From: Candidatus Omnitrophota bacterium
GTDB lineage: Bacteria; Omnitrophota; Gorgyraeia; Zapsychrales; Zapsychraceae
Assembly: GCA_020430005.1 (NCBI GenBank)
Contig: JAGQKQ010000021.1
Coordinates: 1-15,247 of the forward strand
Length of the DNA stretch: 15,247 nt
Reading direction: 5' to 3'
Translations under genes and position numbers: made by a program
Notes under the pieces: model-generated
The model's database searches: none
What the model saw: only the letters and a program-made list of their open reading frames with translations
What the model was told of the DNA's origin: nothing
Shown: in pieces, positions 1-6,672 of the stretch
How positions within the stretch are numbered: the first letter of the stretch is position 1
Layout of the letters: each line of letters starts with the position of its first letter

Positions 1-378
1 CCATTGCCTTTGGCGTTCAATAAGCAAATCATGAACAGGCCAGAATTTCTGCTGACGGGCCGCACACTCAGCATAAGTAGACGCCAGAATAGCATGCTTG
101 TGCATACCCAGCGGAAAATATTTCATTTCCAGATAAATATCGTCAGGATGCTCTTCCATATATTTTTTCAAGTACTTAGCTCCTTCTGCACAAGCCGGGC
201 ACTCAAAATCAATATACTCCACAATCTTAATATCCGCCTGCGGATTTCCTTTAACTCTGGCCTGAGGCCCCTGACTAGCCGCACCTTTCGAATCAAGATA
301 AAATTTAAAACCTAAAACCGCAGCCACACATAAAACGATAATACCAACGGTGACAAGACTTTTTGATTTTTTAGCCAT
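1..378 (-). CDS. DsbA-like thiol-disulfide protein, membrane-anchored (3' end cut by window edge)
   Basis: Reading the minus strand from ATG 378 gives 126 codons that run off the left edge without a stop. The product starts with a short basic stretch (MAKKSK) and a hydrophobic signal anchor at about residues 8-24. A thioredoxin-fold start follows (KIVEYIDFECPAC), with the redox motif C60-P-A-C63. Downstream are FPLGMHKHA and an AECAARQ stretch, typical of the helical insertion in DsbA/DsbG-type (Thioredoxin_4) proteins. By family knowledge such proteins make or reshuffle disulfides outside the cytoplasm; oxidase versus isomerase cannot be decided here. The cis-proline loop lies outside the window. 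GGAG stands 8 nt before the ATG. The gene sits behind the pckA terminator, so it probably has its own promoter. Confidence 0.85.
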   Translation of the reverse strand, partial: MAKKSKSLVTVGIIVLCVAAVLGFKFYLDSKGAASQGPQARVKGNPQADIKIVEYIDFECPACAEGAKYLKKYMEEHPDDIYLEMKYFPLGMHKHAILASTYAECAARQQKFWPVHDLLIERQRQW

Positions 379-426
379 AATAGACTCCAAACTATGGGAT
401 AATGATTAGCGGATGAATTTTTTGCT

Positions 427-454
427 ATTTTACCATAAATATGCGGGATGAAAA
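427..454 (-). promoter_or_regulatory. Possible sigma70-type promoter for the DsbA-like gene
   Basis: On the minus strand TTTTCA (449-454) and TAAAAT (427-432) are separated by 16 bp, about 50 bp ahead of the start codon at 378. The -10 is good and the -35 poor. The strong terminator just upstream implies that some promoter must lie in this short gap. Confidence 0.3.
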
Positions 455-456
455 TA

Positions 457-494
457 AAAAAGAGGCCAAGTTTTAAGAAACTCAGCCCCTTTTT
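457..494 (-). terminator. Rho-independent terminator of pckA
   Basis: A 17-bp stem (457-473 pairing with 478-494) with a 4-nt loop starts 15 nt after the pckA stop codon. In RNA sense the left arm begins AAAAAGGGGCTGAG. Three positions are G-U wobbles and the rest pair normally. A T-rich tract (TTTTTTATTTT) follows. It separates pckA from the DsbA-like gene. Confidence 0.85.
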
Positions 495-508
495 GTTATG
501 AAAGATCG

Positions 509-2140
509 TTACAGTTGAGGTCCGGCCGACACAAGGCCCTTTCCCTTTTCTGTATCGGTAAATAAATCAAAGTTTTTGATAAACATACCGGCTAATTTTC
601 TTGCCGTTTCATCATAATCATTCTTATCTGCCCAGGACTCCCGAGGATGCAACGTCGACTCAAGCCCCGGCAATTCTTTGGGAACGTTGAGATTTAAGAT
701 CGACAAATCTTCATATTCCACATTATCCAATTGACCGCTCAGGATAGCATCAACCGTAACGCGGTTATCTTTTAAAGAAATACGGTGTCCGACACCATAT
801 TTTCCGGCCACCCAACCGGTATTTATCAAGTAGGCTACGGAATCATGTTCTTCCATTTTTTTAGCCAGAATATCCGCGTACATGGTCGGATGAACTGTCA
901 GAAAAGCCTTTCCAAAACAGGCCGAGAATGTAGCCTGCGGCTCCGTTACACCCAGCTCTGTTCCCGCCACTTTGGCTGTATAACCACTAAGGTAATGATA
1001 CATGGCCTGCTCTTTGGTTAGTTTGGCAACCGGAGGCAAAACCCCGAAAGCATCACATGTTAAGAAAATGATATATTTCGGATGCCCGCCTTTAGACACC
1101 GGTTTAACAATATTATCAATATGATAAATAGGGTAAGATACCCGCGTATTCTGTGTTTTCGCATCGGAACTGAAGTCCACATTGCCCTTATCATCGAACA
1201 CAACATTTTCCAGAAGAGCATCTTGCTTGATCGCCTTGTAGATGTCCGGCTCTTTTTCTTTTGTCAGGTTGATACATTTCGCGTAGCATCCCCCTTCAAA
1301 ATTAAAAACACCATCATTATCCCAGCCATGCTCGTCATCACCAATCAATTTACGTTTAGGATCTGTCGATAAGGTTGTTTTTCCTGTCCCGGAAAGACCG
1401 AAGAATAAAGCCGTATCACCCTTTTCTCCCATATTAGCCGAACAGTGAAAAGCCCCGATCTGTTTTAACGGAAGAAAATAATTCATAATGGAGAAAATCC
1501 CTTTTTTAATTTCTCCACCATACCATGTTCCGCCAATGACCGTCATACGCTTTGTTATGTTAAAGGCCCCAAACACTTCGGAACGCATGTTATATTTGGC
1601 AAAGTCCTGGCATGTTGTTTTGCACGCGTTTAAAATCGTCCAGTCCGGCTTAAAATCTTTCAATTCTTCTTCTGTCGGACGGATAAACATATTCTTGAAA
1701 AAATGGGCCATCCAGGCCACTTCCGTGATCAACCGAATATTCATACGTGTGTCCTGGTTGGCACCGCAAAATCCGTCCATCACATAAAGCTTCTTTCCGC
1801 TTAACTGTTGGGCGGAAATCTGTTCCAGATGCTTCCAGGCCTCTTGCGATAAACGTTTGTTATCAGAACCGGAAGCTTCACCGGAAGCCCACCAGATCGT
1901 ATCTTTGGTGATATCGTCTTCGACGATATACTTATCTTTGGGAGAACGCCCGGTAAACTTTCCTGTATCAATTGTGACTGCCCCCAGCGTCGTCACCGTC
2001 CCTTTTTCGTAACCTTCCAAAGACGGATCGGTTTCATGCTGAAACAACTCTTCATAGGACAGGTTATAATATAACTGAACAGGATCTTTAATCCCTATCT
2101 CATTTAAATTTAAATTTGAAATCTCCACACCGTTTGACAT
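509..2140 (-). CDS. pckA: Phosphoenolpyruvate carboxykinase (ATP)
   Basis: ATP-dependent PEPCK converts oxaloacetate and ATP to phosphoenolpyruvate, CO2 and ADP. It is the entry step of gluconeogenesis and in some fermenters runs toward CO2 fixation. At 543 residues it matches the usual length of about 540. Visible signatures are GRSPKDKY (64-71), the ATP P-loop GLSGTGKTT (248-256) and GDDEHGW (267-273). From memory, the E. coli active-site residues R65, K212, K213, H232, K254, D269 and R333 all have the same residue at the same number here, so the enzyme should be active. The ATG at 2140 has AAGGAG 8 nt upstream. Only 42 nt separate it from the CheX-like gene. I see no good promoter in that gap, so read-through from the receiver/CheX-like pair is plausible. 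A strong terminator follows the gene. Confidence 0.97.
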   Translation of the reverse strand: MSNGVEISNLNLNEIGIKDPVQLYYNLSYEELFQHETDPSLEGYEKGTVTTLGAVTIDTGKFTGRSPKDKYIVEDDITKDTIWWASGEASGSDNKRLSQEAWKHLEQISAQQLSGKKLYVMDGFCGANQDTRMNIRLITEVAWMAHFFKNMFIRPTEEELKDFKPDWTILNACKTTCQDFAKYNMRSEVFGAFNITKRMTVIGGTWYGGEIKKGIFSIMNYFLPLKQIGAFHCSANMGEKGDTALFFGLSGTGKTTLSTDPKRKLIGDDEHGWDNDGVFNFEGGCYAKCINLTKEKEPDIYKAIKQDALLENVVFDDKGNVDFSSDAKTQNTRVSYPIYHIDNIVKPVSKGGHPKYIIFLTCDAFGVLPPVAKLTKEQAMYHYLSGYTAKVAGTELGVTEPQATFSACFGKAFLTVHPTMYADILAKKMEEHDSVAYLINTGWVAGKYGVGHRISLKDNRVTVDAILSGQLDNVEYEDLSILNLNVPKELPGLESTLHPRESWADKNDYDETARKLAGMFIKNFDLFTDTEKGKGLVSAGPQL

Positions 2141-2182
2141 GCTTATTTCTCCTTCAATTCATCCATTTTTGTTATAAAAATC

Positions 2183-2764
2183 TTAATGCGTGTATCGGGG
2201 AACGGGGGCAATGGCCAGATCAACAACAAGTCTTATACTTTTGTTGATAATAAAAGGTATCTCGTGCTTTTCTTTTAAGTCGGTATTATATTCGACACCA
2301 TTTAAAACTTCATTACAGAAACTGAAAAAATGGGACATTTCTATTTCTGCGTACCCCAACTTTGCCAATCCGGATTTAAAGTTTCCCGCGATAAGATTAC
2401 AAAGCGTTCCGCAGGCGTCCTCCATTTCATCAGGATCGTCCTCATTATCAATGGGATAATCCATACGATCCATTAAACTAACCAGAAAGTCTTCTTCAAC
2501 ATAAATAACCAGCGTCCCCAACGGTTCATCACGTTCAAAATTATCTCCCTGCGTATAAAAATTTATGTAAGAAATATACGTCGTGTTGTCAAATTTATCA
2601 AAGCTGGAAACCCGCATACGTTTTTTAAATTCAACGATTTGTCGCTGAGTAAATGGCGATGTTTTGGCTTTGAATTGTCCTTTACGCTCTAAGATCCGCA
2701 GAACAACTTCTCTCAAGAGAATTGCGGGGAGGTCCGCATCATTATATTTTTTGGGCTTAGCCAT
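2183..2764 (-). CDS. CheX/CheC-like protein with altered catalytic motif
   Basis: A 193-residue cytoplasmic protein. Residues about 85-185 resemble the CheC/CheX/FliY phosphatase fold: a strand block (GTLVIYVEEDF), then the motif helix DACGTLCNLIAGN (116-128), then a beta-rich end. In active family members the helix carries D/S-x3-E-x2-N, whose Glu and Asn attack phospho-CheY. Here it reads D116-x3-T120-x2-N123, so Thr replaces Glu. The first 60 residues are basic and helical and resemble nothing I know. The ATG overlaps the last codons of the CheY-like receiver by 8 nt, so the two are translationally coupled and the receiver is the obvious partner. Either a weak phosphatase or a non-catalytic binder of the phosphorylated receiver is possible. 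Fold assignment is fairly sure; activity is not. Confidence 0.72.
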   Translation of the reverse strand: MAKPKKYNDADLPAILLREVVLRILERKGQFKAKTSPFTQRQIVEFKKRMRVSSFDKFDNTTYISYINFYTQGDNFERDEPLGTLVIYVEEDFLVSLMDRMDYPIDNEDDPDEMEDACGTLCNLIAGNFKSGLAKLGYAEIEMSHFFSFCNEVLNGVEYNTDLKEKHEIPFIINKSIRLVVDLAIAPVPRYTH

Positions 2765-3140
2765 TATTTAGGGTCTTTTTAATAAGCTCTACCAAATCAT
2801 CTGGTCTATATGGTTTGACCACATATCCGGCAAGCTTCGGATTAACCGACCGCGCATGTTTTTGATTGTCTTCCGATCCTGAAGCCGTAATCATAATAAT
2901 CGGGATATTCGATACTGTGGGAACATTGACAACTCCTTGCATGAACTCAATGCCATCAATATTCGGCATCTGCCAATCCAGCAGGATAAGTCCGATATCC
3001 TGATGATTATCGCTTAAAACCTTTAACCCCTGCTCACCATCCGAGGCCTGAAGGATTTCATTTTCGATACCTTTTTTCTTTAAAACATTGATCAGCAGCT
3101 TACGATCCATCAATGAATCATCAACAATAAGAATTTTCAA
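2757..3140 (-). CDS. CheY-like single-domain response regulator
   Basis: A stand-alone receiver with no output domain. Numbered from the TTG at 3140, it has acidic D7 and D8 (LIVDDS), phosphoacceptor D55 (LLDWQMPN), T85 (MITAS), aromatic Y106 and K109 (VVKPY), the complete receiver set. The first possible start, TTG at 3149, has AAAGG only 1 nt before it. The TTG at 3140 sits 10 nt from the same AAAGG (3151-3155) and is preferred. The longer form would add three residues (numbers then rise by 3). The 3' end overlaps the CheX-like gene, so a receiver plus CheX-type partner module is likely. No histidine kinase lies in the window. A well-formed promoter precedes the gene. Confidence 0.93.
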   Translation of the reverse strand: MKILIVDDSLMDRKLLINVLKKKGIENEILQASDGEQGLKVLSDNHQDIGLILLDWQMPNIDGIEFMQGVVNVPTVSNIPIIMITASGSEDNQKHARSVNPKLAGYVVKPYRPDDLVELIKKTLNNG

Positions 3141-3183
3141 GATAGACAAACCTTTCTAAATCATTTAATTCATAGGTGTTGGA

Positions 3184-3212
3184 ATTTTACCGCAATTCGG
3201 GTGATTAATCAA
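3184..3212 (-). promoter_or_regulatory. Predicted sigma70-type promoter for receiver-CheX-like(-pckA)
   Basis: On the minus strand TTGATT (3207-3212), 17 bp spacer, TAAAAT (3184-3189). Start of transcription would fall near 3177, leaving a leader of about 37 nt. It lies in the 96-nt gap after the small membrane-protein gene and marks a likely operon boundary. Confidence 0.55.
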
Positions 3213-3245
3213 TAATGTTTTCCCATTCTTTCCTAAGGGAAAATT

Positions 3246-3449
3246 TTATTGAATCTTGAACAACTTGTTGAATTCCTTAAACTTCCAAACCCATATTCCG
3301 GTAAACGTAATAACCGGAACAATGAAAAATTTCATAACTATCTGAAAAATAACGCTTTCATGAAATGGTGAATAAATATAACACATTATAATCAATCCGA
3401 AAATAATATGAACCCACCGTAAAATGACACGTATTTTCTTGGCACTCAT
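3246..3449 (-). CDS. Small two-helix membrane protein, unknown function
   Basis: A 67-residue protein with a basic start (MSAKKIRVILRW) and two hydrophobic segments at about 8-26 and 34-54, joined by a short loop containing YSPFHES. The tail is basic (KFKEFNKLFKIQ). The charge pattern predicts both ends in the cytoplasm. I do not recognise a family. The ATG at 3449 has no good SD: the nearest AAGG is about 16 nt away. Translation may depend on the glycine-zipper gene, whose stop is 25 nt upstream. Last gene of the envelope block. It is likely real because of its tight position and its coherent membrane-protein sequence, but it remains hypothetical. Confidence 0.6.
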   Translation of the reverse strand: MSAKKIRVILRWVHIIFGLIIMCYIYSPFHESVIFQIVMKFFIVPVITFTGIWVWKFKEFNKLFKIQ

Positions 3450-3474
3450 AAACTTAAGAATTCACACCTTACTA

Positions 3475-3777
3475 TTATTTTGTCTGATACTTCAGTTCAA
3501 CCCCGTGTGTTGGACAATATTGAACACTTTCATCAAAAACCTCACCTCCGACAGGACAGAATTTTTTCTGGCCCATCTTTTCACCGGCAATATAGCCGCC
3601 GACACCACCAACAGCGGCTCCAATAGCCGCGCCTTCTCCACCTTTTCCGGATTGATGACCGATAATCCCTCCAATTGTTGCCCCGGCCACCGTTCCGATG
3701 CCTGTACTTTTTTGTGTTGTGGTACAGGCTGCCAACATACCGCATAACATCATTAAAGCGAAATACCTTTTCATCAT
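3475..3777 (-). CDS. Glycine-zipper lipoprotein with degenerate zinc-ribbon tail
   Basis: A 100-residue protein. The signal peptide ends in lipobox LAAC with lipidated C18, predicting an envelope lipoprotein. Residues 26-65 are a glycine zipper (GTVAGATIGGIIG, then GAAIGAAVGGVGGYIAG), the membrane-inserting hairpin seen in 17-kDa antigen/YMGG-type outer-membrane proteins. The last 30 residues resemble a small zinc ribbon: C74-P-V-G-G, then C88-P-T-H91-G. One of the four expected Cys is missing and one is replaced by His, so metal binding is doubtful. The ATG at 3777 has AAGGAG 6 nt upstream. It lies 29 nt after the COG3014-like lipoprotein gene and probably shares its transcript. Function unknown; an envelope-stability role is inferred from the fold. 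Confidence 0.82.
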   Translation of the reverse strand: MMKRYFALMMLCGMLAACTTTQKSTGIGTVAGATIGGIIGHQSGKGGEGAAIGAAVGGVGGYIAGEKMGQKKFCPVGGEVFDESVQYCPTHGVELKYQTK

Positions 3778-3806
3778 ACTTCACTCCTTTTTAAAATAAA
3801 ATTTAT

Positions 3807-5162
3807 TTATAAATTTGTGCGAACAACAACAAATCGCTTTTCTCCGGCCGATAAATGGAGATTTCCCAAAAAAACTCCATTAAAAGATATTTTATACTCG
3901 CCAGGATCTAAAATCAACCGTGCAATGCGAATTTCAGCAGGCAATGTTTGCCACGAACGCAAATCCGGTTGCTCCGAAACAATATTATATAAATTGCTGA
4001 CATAACGAAAGGCATTTCCCGTGGTCTCTCCGGCCCCTTCTTCAATCTGGGCCTCCAGGGCTCTTGCCGCCATATGTTTGGCCCCGCTTCGCAAAGCCGC
4101 TTTGGCAATAACCCGCAGCTTACGACTATTCAGACTTTGAATCGCAATCCGATCAATCGCAGTCGCCTGTTCCGTTTTAACAAAACGATTTATACCCGAA
4201 TCCACGGCCGTTGCTTCAAATTTACCGGCTTTCGGTTCATAAGTTCTTTGATGATACGCCGGAAAAGCCAATTGTGTAATAAATCCATTAGGTAACGGAA
4301 TAGGAATTTTGACCGGGTGTTTTACAGGCGACAATCCCTGATGATGAATCACATAAACTTCCGCTTTCTTCGCCCGTTCCTTTAAAGAAATAAACGGAAC
4401 ATCGCCAAATTCTTCATGATACAAATCAAATTCTTCTCGTCCCATGACTTCGGCAGCCGCTAAAATATTTTCTTTTAAAACAAGCGGAATAGGTACATCA
4501 TAATATCCATCGCTATAAGCCTCGACAGCTTTCGCGTAGGAGATATACGCATCATTCAAATCACTCAATGACCCCTCGGCTTCATACATAATTCCCATGA
4601 GTAACCGTGCGAAAGCATCTTGCCGATAAACATTCTGCTGGTCTTCTTTATATTGCTGATTAATAAGTTTCAAACGCCAGTCCACATCACGCGCTTCAAC
4701 CAGAGCCTTTTCAAAATCACCCAGAACAGCAAAATTCAAAGCCTGAATAATATTAATCGTGACCCGTTCAAAGTCTTCTCCACGGTACGGCGCCTTATTG
4801 TCATTAATCAACCATGTAGAAGCCTGGTTAGTAACAGAAACCGTATACAGCTGATCGTAAATTTTCTTGGCTTTTTCTAACTCAACAACACTGTTTTGAT
4901 ATTCTCCGGCAAGATGAAGAACCATGCCGTAGTCCAGCTGGTAAAGTAACTCGTTTTGCGGGCCATAACTTTCTTTATTATGCCGCATCTGATGAAGCGC
5001 ATAATCATATTGCTGTGCGACCACAAGACTGTTAATTTGGGGTGCGATCATAGGAGATGATGCGCAACCCGATAAGAAGAATAAAAACGGAAGGAAAAAT
5101 ATAAGTAACGTTTTGCGAGAAAAAGTCTTAACAGGACCAGGCCAATGCCTTACCAAAAGCAT
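3807..5162 (-). CDS. COG3014-like TPR-type lipoprotein
   Basis: A 451-residue lipoprotein. A basic start and a hydrophobic segment (19-30) end in LSGC, giving lipidated C33. The body is helical with TPR-like stretches (QQYDYALHQMRHNKESYG; YQLDYGMVLHLAGEYQNSVVELEKA; NIIQALNFAVLGDFEKALVEARDVD). The C-terminus turns to beta (EYKISFNGVFLGNLHLSAGEK). From memory this matches COG3014, an uncharacterised lipoprotein family commonly encoded beside LpoB in gamma-proteobacteria. The same partnership holds here, with the LpoB-like gene ending 18 nt upstream. The ATG at 5162 has AAAGGA 6 nt before it. The role is unknown; the gene pairing suggests peptidoglycan synthesis or its outer-membrane regulation. 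Confidence 0.78.
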   Translation of the reverse strand: MLLVRHWPGPVKTFSRKTLLIFFLPFLFFLSGCASSPMIAPQINSLVVAQQYDYALHQMRHNKESYGPQNELLYQLDYGMVLHLAGEYQNSVVELEKAKKIYDQLYTVSVTNQASTWLINDNKAPYRGEDFERVTINIIQALNFAVLGDFEKALVEARDVDWRLKLINQQYKEDQQNVYRQDAFARLLMGIMYEAEGSLSDLNDAYISYAKAVEAYSDGYYDVPIPLVLKENILAAAEVMGREEFDLYHEEFGDVPFISLKERAKKAEVYVIHHQGLSPVKHPVKIPIPLPNGFITQLAFPAYHQRTYEPKAGKFEATAVDSGINRFVKTEQATAIDRIAIQSLNSRKLRVIAKAALRSGAKHMAARALEAQIEEGAGETTGNAFRYVSNLYNIVSEQPDLRSWQTLPAEIRIARLILDPGEYKISFNGVFLGNLHLSAGEKRFVVVRTNL

Positions 5163-5180
5163 TTTTTATCCTTTCCCCAA

Positions 5181-5789
5181 TTACAAAGACAGGCGGCTTT
5201 TGGTGACAACCTTCTTTAGTTCTTCCTGACCGATCCAAACTTTTTTATTCGTCGTTAAATCAACCAGTTCAAGATTAACCTGATATAAAACGACATATTT
5301 ATTTTTTAAAGCATCTTTAACGGAATTCAAACTGCCGATCAGCATATAATTCGCACCGGTTTCTCTGCCGATTTCGGCGACTGTTTCCGGGTCGGTAAAA
5401 CCGCGCTGTTGATCTTCACGCTCTTCACGAAGTTCATCTCTTTCGTCGGGAGAAGCAACAAACGAAACCTTTCCGGAATTTAATAAAGCCCTTTCAAGCT
5501 GTTTAATAAATACTTGCGTGTTGATATGCTCCGAGCTTTGATTTTTAACCCGCCCGATAATAACAACAGGATTATCACCATTTTCTTTAACAAATTCATG
5601 TAGCCATGGACCATCCAGACAATCCGCAATCATTTCGTCCGACACCTTTTGGGCATCAAAGTCATTCCACTCACCGCTCAAATCCACCTGCCGATCTGTA
5701 TCGACACGCTCAACTTTCGTTGAAGCACATCCTGACAGGATAAAAACAGCAAACACACAACTTAATATAATGTTGGAATAGGATTTCAT
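5181..5789 (-). CDS. lpoB: LpoB-like penicillin-binding-protein activator lipoprotein
   Basis: A 202-residue lipoprotein; E. coli LpoB has 213. The signal peptide ends ILSGC with lipidated C21, followed by a disordered stretch. A globular domain then begins around DAQKVSDEMIADCL, with PVVIIGRVKNQSSEHINT, FIKQLERALLNSGKVSFVAS, ETGANYMLIGSLNSV and LVDLTTNKKVW, all hallmarks of the COG3417/LpoB family related to the CsgG N-domain. In E. coli LpoB reaches from the outer membrane to activate PBP1b; here that is inference by homology. An in-frame GTG at 5813 would give a longer form, but GGAGG (5799-5803) lies 9 nt before the ATG at 5789, which decides the start. It is followed after 18 nt by the COG3014-like gene. 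Confidence 0.85.
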   Translation of the reverse strand: MKSYSNIILSCVFAVFILSGCASTKVERVDTDRQVDLSGEWNDFDAQKVSDEMIADCLDGPWLHEFVKENGDNPVVIIGRVKNQSSEHINTQVFIKQLERALLNSGKVSFVASPDERDELREEREDQQRGFTDPETVAEIGRETGANYMLIGSLNSVKDALKNKYVVLYQVNLELVDLTTNKKVWIGQEELKKVVTKSRLSL

Positions 5790-5819
5790 ATTTTTAGTCC
5801 TCCATGGATACACAAGGTT

Positions 5820-5845
5820 TTTCCTTAAAACAAAATTTAAGGAAA
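5820..5845 (-). repeat. Perfect inverted repeat ahead of the LpoB-like gene
   Basis: Arms of 10 bp (TTTCCTTAAA and TTTAAGGAAA) match perfectly around a 6-nt centre, 31-56 nt before the LpoB-like start. No T-tract follows in the direction of the genes, so it is a poor terminator. An operator or a 5' leader hairpin fits better. Confidence 0.6.
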
Positions 5846-5871
5846 TAAAGTGCCGCTATTATCGTCTGTAA

Positions 5872-6489
5872 CTATCTCAGTGGGGCAATAGAAATGACAA
5901 AACTGTCTTTATAGTCCTTCTTAACTTCTGTTAATGAGGTGTCTGCTTCCGTTTTTGTATTGAATTCTCCGACATAGACACGGTACCAGGTTCCTTTAGC
6001 CCCTAGATCTCTTCCGACGACAAAAGCCAAATAACCTTTTTCCCGCATTTTCGTGGCAACTTCTTCGGCGCTAGCCTTATCTTTAAAGGAAGCCGCTTGG
6101 ATTGTGTAAGGAATTTTCTTTAAATCTGTAACTGTTGGAACGGTTGTATTCTTATTTGTTGTCGTTGATGCGGCCTCTTCCGTAACGGCCTTGGTTGTCG
6201 GCGTTGTTGCCTGCGTCGTGGCCTTGGCGATTTCCTGAGTTTTTTCTTCTGTTGCCGTTTCGGCCGCCGTTTGAACTTTACGAACTTCCGTCGGCGCAGT
6301 TGTTTCTGCTACTTGATCCGGTGTTTCATCGGCAAATTCATAGTCAGCCGCAACAGGATAACTTTGTTCCTCCGGAAAAATTTCACTCAAAGGCACTGTT
6401 TCATTATTACTTCCCTGATAATTAAAAGCGACAAGAACTGTAATAACAACACCCGCAATAAAAACCCAAATTAACCACGAATTCTTCAT
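5872..6489 (-). CDS. SPOR-domain membrane protein
   Basis: A 205-residue protein with a short cytoplasmic start, one membrane helix (about 5-22), a long Ala/Thr/Glu-rich linker (30-120) and a C-terminal SPOR domain (127-205). Typical SPOR features are YTIQAASFKDKASAEEVATK, KGYLAFVV, and TWYRVYVGEF followed by TKTEADTSL. SPOR domains bind glycan strands stripped of stem peptides at division sites, as in FtsN and DedD, so this is a likely periplasmic septal or envelope protein. The architecture is FtsN-like, but no FtsN-specific segment was recognised, so no symbol is given. The ATG at 6489 has AGGAGG 5 nt upstream. A strong promoter lies 131-159 nt ahead, directly after lexA. First gene of the envelope block. 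Confidence 0.9.
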   Translation of the reverse strand: MKNSWLIWVFIAGVVITVLVAFNYQGSNNETVPLSEIFPEEQSYPVAADYEFADETPDQVAETTAPTEVRKVQTAAETATEEKTQEIAKATTQATTPTTKAVTEEAASTTTNKNTTVPTVTDLKKIPYTIQAASFKDKASAEEVATKMREKGYLAFVVGRDLGAKGTWYRVYVGEFNTKTEADTSLTEVKKDYKDSFVISIAPLR

Positions 6490-6612
6490 GTTTTCCTCCT
6501 AAAAGTAGATTATTTCGTAATTAAACGCCGTTATAATGAAAAAATTCTTAAAAATACCGCAGATAAGGCTTTAAAAATTTTTCAGATGTTAGGCCGAGAC
6601 ATATCTTTCTAT
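6490..6612 (-). other. Long AT-rich 5' leader of the SPOR gene
   Basis: About 120 nt between the predicted transcription start and the SPOR ATG. An imperfect hairpin (AGATATGT with ACATCT, one bulge) sits near the 5' end, followed by A/T runs. I match it to no known riboswitch and see no small ORF with a good SD. Confidence 0.35.
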
Positions 6613-6619
6613 TGGAAGT

Positions 6620-6648
6620 ATTCTAAGTGAAAGCGGCGAGAAAATCAA
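6620..6648 (-). promoter_or_regulatory. Predicted sigma70-type promoter of the SPOR/LpoB envelope block
   Basis: On the minus strand TTGATT (6643-6648), 17-bp spacer, TAGAAT (6620-6625), starting 25 bp after the lexA stop. Predicted start of transcription is near 6613. Sequence and spacing are close to consensus. Confidence 0.6.
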
Positions 6649-6672
6649 GAAATTATACTTTAGTGTGGATAA

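Noticed and set aside
785..1787. Plus-strand ORFs opposite pckA
   Set aside because: The minus strand encodes a complete PEPCK with all active-site residues. The plus-strand products look like no protein family, and no start site supports them.
2141..2182. A TATAAC -10-like element ahead of pckA
   Set aside because: There is no acceptable -35 at 16-18 bp, so it is likely chance in an AT-rich gap.
3218..3243. Hairpin TTTTCCC/GGGAAAA after the 67-residue membrane-protein gene
   Set aside because: In the direction of the genes no proper T-tract follows; the T-rich side faces the plus strand, where no gene ends. A competing stem also exists, so I do not call it a terminator.
3424..3784. Other-frame ORFs over the glycine-zipper lipoprotein, including a 107-codon plus-strand one
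   Set aside because: The lipobox, glycine zipper and good SD belong to the 100-residue minus-strand frame; the others have no coherent features.
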